Shown here: piece after piece, positions 1 through 5,428 of the stretch | Layout: the number at the start of each line of letters is the position of its first letter | Position numbering within the stretch: position 1 is the first letter of the stretch | Source of the DNA: Spirochaetaceae bacterium | GTDB lineage: Bacteria > Spirochaetota > Spirochaetia > Treponematales > Breznakiellaceae | NCBI GenBank assembly: GCA_031278935.1 | Contig: JAITJK010000036.1 | Span: 1 to 7,944, forward strand | Direction: 5' to 3' | DNA length: 7,944 nucleotides | Position numbers and translations under genes: made by a program | The notes under the pieces: generated by a model | Told to the model about the DNA's origin: nothing | The model's input: only the letters and a program-made list of their open reading frames with translations | Database searches by the model: none

Positions 1-27
1 CTCCGCATTTTGCTATTTTTCAGCGGA

Positions 28-59
28 AGTTGTTTAAAAACTTCAGTTTTTAAACAACT
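28..59. repeat. Perfect 14-bp inverted repeat with 4-base loop
   Basis: The arm AGTTGTTTAAAAAC at 28-41 is followed by the loop TTCA and then its exact reverse complement at 46-59. The stem is AT-rich and neither strand has a U-tract directly after it, so it is not a standard intrinsic terminator. It overlaps the predicted transcription start of the leftward extended -10 box at 62-70. It could be an operator, a 5'-leader hairpin, a bidirectional terminator for genes on either side, or a dispersed palindromic repeat of the genome; the window cannot separate these. Confidence 0.75.
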
Positions 60-61
60 CT

Positions 62-70
62 ATTATATCA
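62..70 (-). promoter_or_regulatory. Extended -10 promoter element facing out of the left edge
   Basis: Read on the minus strand, 70 to 62 is TGATATAAT, a perfect match to the extended -10 consensus TGnTATAAT. No good -35 hexamer is seen 16-18 bases upstream, which is tolerable for extended -10 promoters. The expected start point is near base 55, inside the 14-bp inverted repeat. The gene it would serve lies beyond the window, so the call is an inference from the motif alone. Confidence 0.4.
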
Positions 71-88
71 ATCCAGATACTATGAGCT

Positions 89-155
89 GAATCACCGAGG
101 TTTTGAGTCCCGGTGATTCTCCCCTACGGCAGTTTCCATTTGGTTTCCTCTGCCG
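89..155 (-). terminator. Tandem hairpins downstream of metK, possible terminator
   Basis: Two hairpins follow the metK stop. The first pairs CGGCAG (127-132) with CTGCCG (150-155). The second pairs GAATCACCG (89-97) with CGGTGATTC (111-119), a 9-bp stem with a 13-base loop. Neither is followed by a run of T on the minus strand, so intrinsic termination is doubtful; they may instead protect the mRNA 3' end or mark a Rho-dependent end. The stems are seen directly and the role is inferred. Confidence 0.35.
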
Positions 156-185
156 CTGAGACCGGGCGGGCAGGGAGCCGTGCGG

Positions 186-1352
186 CTAAAGCGCGCGGGC
201 GAGGTCTGCGGCCTTGTCGGTTTTTTCCCAGGGGAATTCCTCCCGGCCAAAATGACCGTAGGTAGCGGTTTTCCGGTACTGGGGACGGCGAAGGTCCAGC
301 GCCGCAATGATCCCCGCAGGGCTCAGGTCAAACACCTGGGTAACCGCCGCTTCTATCCGGTCTTCAGGAACCTTCCCGGTGCCGAAAGTGTCCACCATAA
401 CCGAGACCGGGAAAGGCACCCCAATGGCATAAGCCAATTCCACTTCACAGCGTTCCGCAGCTTGAGCGGCCAGGATATTTTTCGCCACATACCGGGCCAT
501 GTAAGCGGCGGAACGGTCCACTTTCGTGGGATCCTTACCGGAAAACGCGCCGCCTCCGTGACGGCCCATGCCGCCGTAGGTGTCCACAATAATCTTCCTG
601 CCTGTAAGCCCTGTATCGCCAAAGGGACCGCCCACCACGAAGCGGCCCGTAGGATTGATGAAATACTTGGTGGCCTGGTCTAAGAAACCGGTGGGTTCTA
701 AAACGGGCCGGATGATCGCTTCAATGATGGTTTCCTTGATAGTTTTGTAGGGAATCTCTTCATCGTGCTGGTGGGACAAGACCACCGTATCGATCCGTAT
801 GGGTTTATGCCCCTGGTATTCTAGGGTTACTTGGGTTTTGGCATCCGGCCGCAGCCAGGGAATGGTCCGGCTTTTCCGCAGCTCCGTAGCCCGGATAAGA
901 ATCTGGTGGGCTAGGGTAATGGGCAAGGGCATAAACTCCTTGGTCTCATTACAGGCAAAGCCGAACATCATGCCCTGATCCCCCGCTCCCTGCTGGCCCT
1001 GGTATTCTTCAAGGCCGCTGCCGGAAACCCCCTGGCTTATATCCGGGGACTGGTTATGGATCATATCCAGGACCGCCATGGACTGATAATCCAAGCCATA
1101 GGCAGGGTCGGTGTATCCTACTTCCTTGGTTACCTCCCGGACTACGTGCTGAAAGTCCACGAAGGTTTTGGTGGTTATCTCGCCGCCCACCAGCACGAGG
1201 GAGGTGGAGGCAAAGGTTTCACAGGCGACCCTGCTTTGAGGATCCGCTTGTAAACAAGCGTCTAATATGGCATCTGATATTTGGTCACATAATTTGTCAG
1301 GATGACCTTCTCCGACAGATTCGGAGGTAAAAAAAAATCGCCGCTCTTTCAT
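186..1352 (-). CDS. metK: S-adenosylmethionine synthetase (methionine adenosyltransferase)
   Basis: Cytoplasmic enzyme that makes S-adenosylmethionine from methionine and ATP, with release of phosphate and pyrophosphate; it supplies methyl groups to enzymes such as the RsmE encoded in this window. The 388-residue protein has the usual family length. Visible landmarks are GEGHPDK at residues 14-20 (ATP site), the first family signature around GAGDQG (122-127), and the second, glycine-rich signature GGGAFSGKDPTKVDRS at 266-281 (phosphate loop). The start is supported by AAAGGAG on the minus strand, though the 13-base spacing is long. A tract of nine T in the coding strand encodes Phe6-Phe8. The gene is divergent from the HMA gene across 142 bases; a weak CATAAT box (1389 to 1384) could be its -10, but no convincing -35 was found. 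The protein appears intact and the identification is secure. Confidence 0.98.
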   Translation of the reverse strand: MKERRFFFTSESVGEGHPDKLCDQISDAILDACLQADPQSRVACETFASTSLVLVGGEITTKTFVDFQHVVREVTKEVGYTDPAYGLDYQSMAVLDMIHNQSPDISQGVSGSGLEEYQGQQGAGDQGMMFGFACNETKEFMPLPITLAHQILIRATELRKSRTIPWLRPDAKTQVTLEYQGHKPIRIDTVVLSHQHDEEIPYKTIKETIIEAIIRPVLEPTGFLDQATKYFINPTGRFVVGGPFGDTGLTGRKIIVDTYGGMGRHGGGAFSGKDPTKVDRSAAYMARYVAKNILAAQAAERCEVELAYAIGVPFPVSVMVDTFGTGKVPEDRIEAAVTQVFDLSPAGIIAALDLRRPQYRKTATYGHFGREEFPWEKTDKAADLARAL

Positions 1353-1443
1353 ACTGAGTCTGTTGCTCCTTTCGATTTATAGGATTATGCGCCTTAACTG
1401 TAGTGAGATTCGCGTTGTTTGTATACCCTGCCTGGGGGAGTGA

Positions 1444-1473
1444 TTGAGCGTGACTTGGTGATGGTGCTATACT
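1444..1473 (+). promoter_or_regulatory. Promoter of the HMA-domain gene
   Basis: A -35-like TTGAGC (1444-1449, four of six consensus bases) is separated by 18 bases from TATACT (1468-1473), which is preceded by TGC and so forms an extended -10. The start point would be near 1480, giving a leader of about 15 bases that contains the GGAGG ribosome binding site at 1484-1488. No operator for a copper-responsive regulator was recognised. Confidence 0.55.
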
Positions 1474-1494
1474 GCTTATTTATGGAGGAATGCT

Positions 1495-1701
1495 ATGACA
1501 ACCAGTCTTAAAATCGAAGGAATGTCCTGTGAACACTGCGTTAAGCACGTAAAAACCGCCCTTGAAGGTATCGCCGGAGTAGGTTCGGCCCAGGTTAGTC
1601 TCAAAGAAAACTCTGCGCTCGTGGAACACGGGCCCGAAGTAACCCAGGAGGCCCTCACTGCGGCCATAATCGAAGCGGGCTACGAGCCTGCCGCCTTGTA
1701 A
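1495..1701 (+). CDS. HMA-domain copper chaperone-like protein (CopZ type)
   Basis: A 68-residue protein that is a single heavy-metal-associated domain. The metal-binding motif GMSCEHC occupies residues 9-15, with Cys12 and Cys15 as the expected Cu(I) ligands. The rest follows the beta-alpha-beta-beta-alpha-beta pattern of the family, ending in the typical EAGYE stretch. Family members carry Cu(I) in the cytoplasm and hand it to P-type ATPases; some bind other soft metals, so the metal is inferred. GGAGG at 1484-1488 lies 6 bases before the ATG, and an extended -10 promoter sits just upstream. No copper ATPase or copper regulator is in the window, so the chaperone is not next to its expected partner here. 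It converges on the lipoprotein gene across 107 bases with no clear terminator. Confidence 0.9.
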   Translation: MTTSLKIEGMSCEHCVKHVKTALEGIAGVGSAQVSLKENSALVEHGPEVTQEALTAAIIEAGYEPAAL

Positions 1702-1808
1702 CGTGGCGGCCCACCGGTCGTGGAGGCAAATAGGGAGCAGCGCTGTTAGGGGGAAGGGTATGATTAAACCCGTTGGTAGGCGCCCCGTCTCCGCACTACA
1801 CGGCCAGG

Positions 1809-3434
1809 TTAGGGCCTTAAACCCACTGGCGGGGCCACGGCAGATGACGGGAACTTAGCTTCGCGTTCATCGATGATTGCCTGTGCTCCAGAATCGAGCC
1901 AGTCCTGAATACCGGCTTCCCACACCCGGTCGAAATCGGCGGGTTTACCGGTGATGGCCTGTGCGAGGAGCGCGTTCCCCTTGTCGATAAGGGTCTGGGT
2001 GTACGCGCCGGCGGCGGAAAGGCTTACGGGAATGATGGGGTCAGACATGGCGTTAGTCATCGCGATGCTGTAGGCTTTCTCAATCATGGTCGGTGGCCAG
2101 GGATAGCCCCTTGCAAGTCCGCGCAGGGTGAGTTCGGGATCTCCCAGATCTAGGCCGTTTATGGTCAGGGTATAGTCGATGTTCTGGGGGCTGTTCTGAA
2201 TCCAGGGCCCCTGGGCGATCTTGAGTTTCGGCACGCCCTCTATAAGGTCGTGATTGATCCCTTCCCTGCCGATTTGCAGGAAATGATAATTTTCATAGCG
2301 GGCAAGCCAGTTGATATAGCGCAGTGCTGCCTCGGGATTTTTCGCTGTTTTGGGGATAAATATAAAAACCCCGGCGGAATCGTATTTGAGTTTACGGGTA
2401 ACGCCATCCGGCCCGGTAATCGGGTCAAAGGCGATAAGTTCCGCCTCGGGGACGTTCTTTTGGAGGTCTGAGAAAATGTGGTCGTTTTCACGGTAGATTT
2501 TATCCCAATCGGAGGCAAACGCGCCTACCGCTCCGGCGCGTACCGGGTTCCAGCGTTCTTCCTCGCTCTTTATCAGCACAAAATTCGGGTCTATGAGGCC
2601 GTCGTTGTACATCCGGTTCATAAAACGGACCCCTTCTTTATAACCGGGCAACAGGAAATGCCGGTCAACCACGAGATTGACCCACCGGTCTTTCAGGTTA
2701 AGCGCCGGATCGATAAAAGCATAACCCATGGGCAGCACTTCATAGGCAAGATTATTGCCCATGCCGAAAGGGATAATCGGCTGACCGGGACCGCCGGGAG
2801 CGTTTTCTTTAAAGGCTTGCAGGACTTCATAAAAGGCTTCGAGCGTCTGGGGAACGGGAAGCCCCAGTTTGTCCAGCCAGTCCTTACGGATGAACATATT
2901 CCGGTTTGCGGTGTTCATGCGTCGGGCGGGAATGGTGTAGACCGCTTTAGTTTCCGGGTCCTCAAACCGGCGGATCAGGTCCCGGCCGGGAAGTGCGGGG
3001 TCGGGACCGAGAAACGCCTTGAGATCCGAAAGCATCGACGAATCCATATAGGGCCCCATATCAAAGAGTCCGCCCAGGTCGCGGTACTGAGCGACCAGCT
3101 CCTGCGTATAGGTGAGGCAGATATCCGGCGGCGTACCGGCAGCCATCAGATTATTGATAGCCACGGTTTCTTCCCAACGAGGTATAGGGATGAACTCAAG
3201 GGCGATACCCTGGTCTTTAAGAAATTGTTCCTGTATCCACCTGGTCCATTCGTTGTCCCTAGGGCTGGTCTTGCCCCCATCCGTCCCTCGGTCAAAGACC
3301 TCCACGGTTAGGCTAACCGTAGCTGCCGTAACCGTCTTTCCTGCTCTGTCCGCGCTACCTTTTTTGCAGGCGACCAAGGCTACCGCTATGCACAGGGCAA
3401 AGAGCGCCACTATCATTTTCGTAATCTTATTCAT
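1809..3434 (-). CDS. ABC transporter solute-binding lipoprotein, LplA-like (carbohydrate uptake type)
   Basis: A 541-residue extracytoplasmic binding protein that would capture a sugar, oligosaccharide or related solute for a CUT1-type ABC importer. Residues 1-22 form a lipoprotein signal peptide: a short basic N-terminus, a hydrophobic core and the lipobox LVAC with lipidated Cys23. The conserved RKDWLDKLGLPVPQTLEAFY at 183-202, followed by an EVLQAF segment, is characteristic of the large LplA-like group of family 1 binding proteins, and the length fits that group. I start the gene at 3434, not at the in-frame ATG nine codons upstream (3461), because AAGAGGAG ends 5 bases before this ATG and the signal peptide then begins naturally with MNKITK. 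No permease or ATPase gene is adjacent: the neighbours are convergent downstream and divergent upstream, so the gene is probably monocistronic. The actual ligand cannot be read from the sequence. Confidence 0.92.
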   Translation of the reverse strand: MNKITKMIVALFALCIAVALVACKKGSADRAGKTVTAATVSLTVEVFDRGTDGGKTSPRDNEWTRWIQEQFLKDQGIALEFIPIPRWEETVAINNLMAAGTPPDICLTYTQELVAQYRDLGGLFDMGPYMDSSMLSDLKAFLGPDPALPGRDLIRRFEDPETKAVYTIPARRMNTANRNMFIRKDWLDKLGLPVPQTLEAFYEVLQAFKENAPGGPGQPIIPFGMGNNLAYEVLPMGYAFIDPALNLKDRWVNLVVDRHFLLPGYKEGVRFMNRMYNDGLIDPNFVLIKSEEERWNPVRAGAVGAFASDWDKIYRENDHIFSDLQKNVPEAELIAFDPITGPDGVTRKLKYDSAGVFIFIPKTAKNPEAALRYINWLARYENYHFLQIGREGINHDLIEGVPKLKIAQGPWIQNSPQNIDYTLTINGLDLGDPELTLRGLARGYPWPPTMIEKAYSIAMTNAMSDPIIPVSLSAAGAYTQTLIDKGNALLAQAITGKPADFDRVWEAGIQDWLDSGAQAIIDEREAKFPSSAVAPPVGLRP

Positions 3435-3538
3435 ACGTACTCCTCTTAAAAAACGGTACATTCAATTATCTCTTGGGGATTAATGATATTCTTTCCCAGC
3501 ATAATAATAAAGGGGCATGAAAAAATAACCGATTCAGG

Positions 3539-3550
3539 GATAAATTTATC
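3539..3550. repeat. 12-bp perfect palindrome, possible operator
   Basis: GATAAATTTATC equals its own reverse complement. It lies about 105 bases upstream of the lipoprotein start codon, in the AT-rich half of the divergent spacer, where a regulator of the transport gene could bind. No second copy was seen in the window. In AT-rich DNA such a palindrome can occur by chance. Confidence 0.35.
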
Positions 3551-3718
3551 GCGTTTGCAGCCCTCTATATAAAGTAACACTACTGCGCCGGCCCTGTTTG
3601 ACCGGGTTTTCCGGGAGACGAAGAAGTACTTTGTGTTTCAGATTCGAGCGTTACCACTTACGGATGGCGGACTCAGGGTTTATTCAAGTCTGCGGATGGG
3701 TAGGCATCCTTTTTCTGT

Positions 3719-3759
3719 AAGCCCAGGGCAGTCCTTCGGGATTTTCATAGGCTTTTTTT
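3719..3759 (+). terminator. Terminator-like hairpin with U-tract upstream of rsmE
   Basis: AAGCC (3719-3723) can pair with GGCTT (3750-3754). Inside it, AGTCC (3730-3734) and GGATT (3739-3743) form a second stem, one G-T pair included, closed by a TTCG tetraloop. Seven T follow from 3753 to 3759. On the plus strand this resembles an intrinsic terminator, but the two stems are short and separated by a poorly paired internal loop. No gene upstream on the plus strand needs it, so it would end a short untranslated RNA or attenuate a longer rsmE leader, if it is real. Confidence 0.3.
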
Positions 3760-3803
3760 GCGTTTTCCCTCGGTCTCCTCCCCCCATGATGCCGGCAGCG
3801 GGC

Positions 3804-3833
3804 TTTAAACCACCTTCCGGGGTATGGTATACT
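3804..3833 (+). promoter_or_regulatory. rsmE promoter with extended -10
   Basis: TATACT at 3828-3833 is preceded by TGG, making an extended -10. TTTAAA at 3804-3809 is a weak -35 candidate with an 18-base spacer. The start point would fall at 3840-3841, on or one base before the rsmE ATG, implying an essentially leaderless mRNA. A GGGGAG at 3835-3840 touches the ATG directly, too close to act as a normal Shine-Dalgarno site. Confidence 0.5.
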
Positions 3834-3840
3834 CGGGGAG

Positions 3841-4602
3841 ATGAATATTATACTTTTTGAACACCATGAATTCTCTCCTGCCGCCGCATCTGATGGAACC
3901 GTCACGTTGCAGCCCCGGGATAAACGGACCATACACCTCCTCAAGGTGCTGCGTAAAAAACGGGGCGACCGCTTTGACGCCGGGGTGCTGGAAGGAAACT
4001 GGGGAACCGGCACGATTACAAGCATTAGCCCCGAGGGCGAGTTGCACTGTTCCCTAGAACTGTGCCAGGCCCCACTGCCCCGTAGCCCCATTAGTCTGGC
4101 CGTGGGATTTCCTCGGCCTATACAGCTGAAGCGGCTTTTGCGGGACCTGGCCACCTTCGGGGTGGAACGGGTGGACCTAATAGGGACGGAACTGGGGGAA
4201 CCCAGTTACCGCAATACCACGCTCCTCAGCGACGGCGGAGCCCGGGAGGCCCTTATTCAGGGGGCTATCCAGGCCCGGGATACGGTCATCCCGGCGCTGC
4301 GGGATTATGCAAGTCTTACCCAATGGCTGGAAAAACGGCCCTGGAAGGAACAAAATCCCCTGCTTATTGCTGCGGACAACCTGCGGCCGGCAGGGACCTT
4401 TGCCCAGTTGCAGCCCTCGAAACAGCCCTTGCTTATCGCTATCGGCTCTGAACGCGGCTGGTCCGATCGAGAACGGACTATGCTCGAGGAGGCGGGGTTT
4501 TGTCGGCTTTCCCTGGGGAACCGGGCCTTACGGACGGAAACCGCCTGCGTGGCTGCGGTGGTCTCGGCCCTGGAAAAAATCGGAACCCTTGGGTATACTT
4601 GA
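3841..4602 (+). CDS. rsmE: 16S rRNA (uracil1498-N3)-methyltransferase
   Basis: A SPOUT-fold methyltransferase of 253 residues that uses S-adenosylmethionine to methylate N3 of U1498 in the 16S rRNA of assembled 30S subunits. The N-terminal PUA-like domain shows the family pattern (H32 and VLR at 36-38, then GD at 42-43). The SAM-binding knot is made by IGSERGWSDRE at 201-211 and LGNRALRTETA at 225-235, matching the family's IGPEGG and LRTETA motifs with Ser203 and Arg205 as variants. Length is normal. The MNIILFE start is typical of the family and no better in-frame start exists, yet there is no correctly spaced ribosome binding site and the -10 box lies 7 bases before the ATG. It is the first gene of a plus-strand run: its TGA is followed after 3 bases by the next ATG. 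Identification is firm; the target base is by family. Confidence 0.93.
   Translation: MNIILFEHHEFSPAAASDGTVTLQPRDKRTIHLLKVLRKKRGDRFDAGVLEGNWGTGTITSISPEGELHCSLELCQAPLPRSPISLAVGFPRPIQLKRLLRDLATFGVERVDLIGTELGEPSYRNTTLLSDGGAREALIQGAIQARDTVIPALRDYASLTQWLEKRPWKEQNPLLIAADNLRPAGTFAQLQPSKQPLLIAIGSERGWSDRERTMLEEAGFCRLSLGNRALRTETACVAAVVSALEKIGTLGYT
4594..4599 (+). promoter_or_regulatory. TATACT box inside the end of rsmE
   Basis: TATACT encodes the last two residues of rsmE (Tyr-Thr), and its final base lies 7 positions upstream of the A of the next ATG at 4606, exactly where a start point would be expected. There is no TGn extension in register and only a weak -35 candidate (TGGAAA, 4571-4576). It may be an internal leaderless promoter or a coincidence. 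Confidence 0.25.
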
Positions 4603-4605
4603 CCC

Positions 4606-5412
4606 ATGCAACAGGATCACCTTAAGGCCGCGCTCCTGGCTATTGAAGAGCCTCCCCTAAATTTTACGGTGATTTTTTCCGGCAAGCAAAGCAAGAGGGT
4701 GAACGGCTTATATAAGCCTGAGTCCCGGGAGATCATCATCCATAATCGGAATTTCACCGATGATAACCTCCTCCTGTATACGGCTATCCATGAATATGCC
4801 CACCATCTGCACGCCTGTGCTCAAGGCGGACGCCTGGGGTCGCGAGCTCACACCGCCGCCTTTTGGGCGATTTTCCACCACCTTTTGGGCCTTGCGGAGA
4901 CCAAAGGGGTCTATAAAAACGTGTTTGCCACGTCGCCTGAACTGAACCGTTTAACCGAAATCATCAAGGAACGGTACCTCAAGGAAAATGGCGTTCTGAT
5001 GCGTGAGCTGGGTATGCACTTGCTCAAGGCCGAAGCATTGTGCCAGGCCATAGGGGGGCGGTTCGAGGATTATATTGACCGGGTCCTGTGTATCCCCCGT
5101 ACCGCCGCCACTACGGCGGTGAAACTGCATCAATACCAGTTGAACCCCGCGGTTGGGCCGGACAATATGCGTTTTTTGGCGGGAATTCGGGACCCAAAGG
5201 CGCGCGGCGCCGCAGAAACCGCGCTGCTTGAGGGGAATAGTCCTGACACGGTGCGGATTCAGGCCCGGAACGGCCTTGCGGGCCTGCTTATGCCCCCAGA
5301 AGAACCGCAGTTGCGTCTGGAAAAAGAAAAAAAACGGCTCGAACGGACCATCGCATCCCTTTCGAAACGCCTTGAGGAGCTTACTCAAGAGCTCACCCGG
5401 TACGAGGCATAG
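4606..5412 (+). CDS. SprT-like zinc metallopeptidase-type protein with helical, possibly DNA-binding C-terminal half
   Basis: A 268-residue protein with no signal peptide or membrane segment, so probably cytoplasmic. An AIHEYAHHLH segment contains the HExxH zinc motif (His62, Glu63, His66). His82 in AHTAAFW lies 16 residues further on and fits the third zinc ligand, a spacing like that of SprT/Spartan zincins, where an HGxxF/W motif follows. Residues 130-180, around ELGMHLLKAEALCQ and IPRTAATTAVKLHQY, and the following MRFLAGIRDPKAR stretch recall DUF3102/ParB-type helix-turn-helix regions. Residues 235-267 are charged and form a likely coiled coil. Such an architecture could suit a protease acting on DNA-bound or regulatory proteins, but that is inference and no substrate is known. 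No Shine-Dalgarno site precedes the ATG; initiation may be coupled to the rsmE stop or leaderless. The metallopeptidase fold is fairly likely; the DNA-binding part is tentative. Confidence 0.8.
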   Translation: MQQDHLKAALLAIEEPPLNFTVIFSGKQSKRVNGLYKPESREIIIHNRNFTDDNLLLYTAIHEYAHHLHACAQGGRLGSRAHTAAFWAIFHHLLGLAETKGVYKNVFATSPELNRLTEIIKERYLKENGVLMRELGMHLLKAEALCQAIGGRFEDYIDRVLCIPRTAATTAVKLHQYQLNPAVGPDNMRFLAGIRDPKARGAAETALLEGNSPDTVRIQARNGLAGLLMPPEEPQLRLEKEKKRLERTIASLSKRLEELTQELTRYEA

Positions 5413-5416
5413 GGCT

Positions 5417-5422
5417 AGGAGG
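5417..5422 (+). promoter_or_regulatory. Strong ribosome binding site for the exported-protein gene
   Basis: AGGAGG lies 6 bases before the ATG at 5429 and fixes that start. It contrasts with the two genes upstream in the same run, which lack such a site. Confidence 0.8.
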
Positions 5423-5428
5423 TAGGCT

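Larger units (their letters stand above)
3435..3824. other. Divergent intergenic region between the lipoprotein gene and rsmE
   Basis: About 390 bases without a credible gene. The left part is AT-rich and should contain the lipoprotein promoter on the minus strand (TATTAT-like boxes occur near 3505-3515), but no -35/-10 pair is convincing. It holds a perfect 12-base palindrome at 3539-3550 and a terminator-like structure at 3719-3759. A 75-codon open frame beginning at 3633 lacks any recognisable family and runs into rsmE in another frame, so I do not call it a gene. Confidence 0.6.

Noticed and set aside
1702..1808. Search for a terminator between the convergent HMA and lipoprotein genes
   Set aside because: Only short GC-rich stems such as CCAC/GTGG near 1712-1724 were found, with no following T-run on either strand.
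1760..1858. 32-codon open frame after a GGGGGAAGGG tract, downstream of the HMA gene
   Set aside because: It runs 50 bases into the convergent lipoprotein gene on the opposite strand, its product is low-complexity and unrecognised, and nothing supports expression.
2478..3311. Long plus-strand open frame opposite the lipoprotein gene (277 codons)
   Set aside because: It is the antisense shadow of a clearly identified gene in GC-rich codons; its translation shows no domain and it has no promoter or ribosome binding site.
3428..3461. Upstream in-frame ATG at 3461 as the lipoprotein start
   Set aside because: It would add nine residues before the signal peptide and place the start upstream of AAGAGGAG, which is correctly spaced for the ATG at 3434.
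3633..3860. 75-codon open frame in the spacer before rsmE
   Set aside because: It overlaps the first 20 bases of rsmE in another frame, has no ribosome binding site or recognisable family, and crosses the terminator-like structure and the rsmE promoter.
5328..5334. In-frame A AAA AAA slippery heptamer in the HExxH gene
   Set aside because: The tract is explained by Glu-Lys-Lys codons in a charged coiled coil. A -1 shift would end after about 14 codons, and no stimulatory stem-loop or spaced Shine-Dalgarno element was seen.
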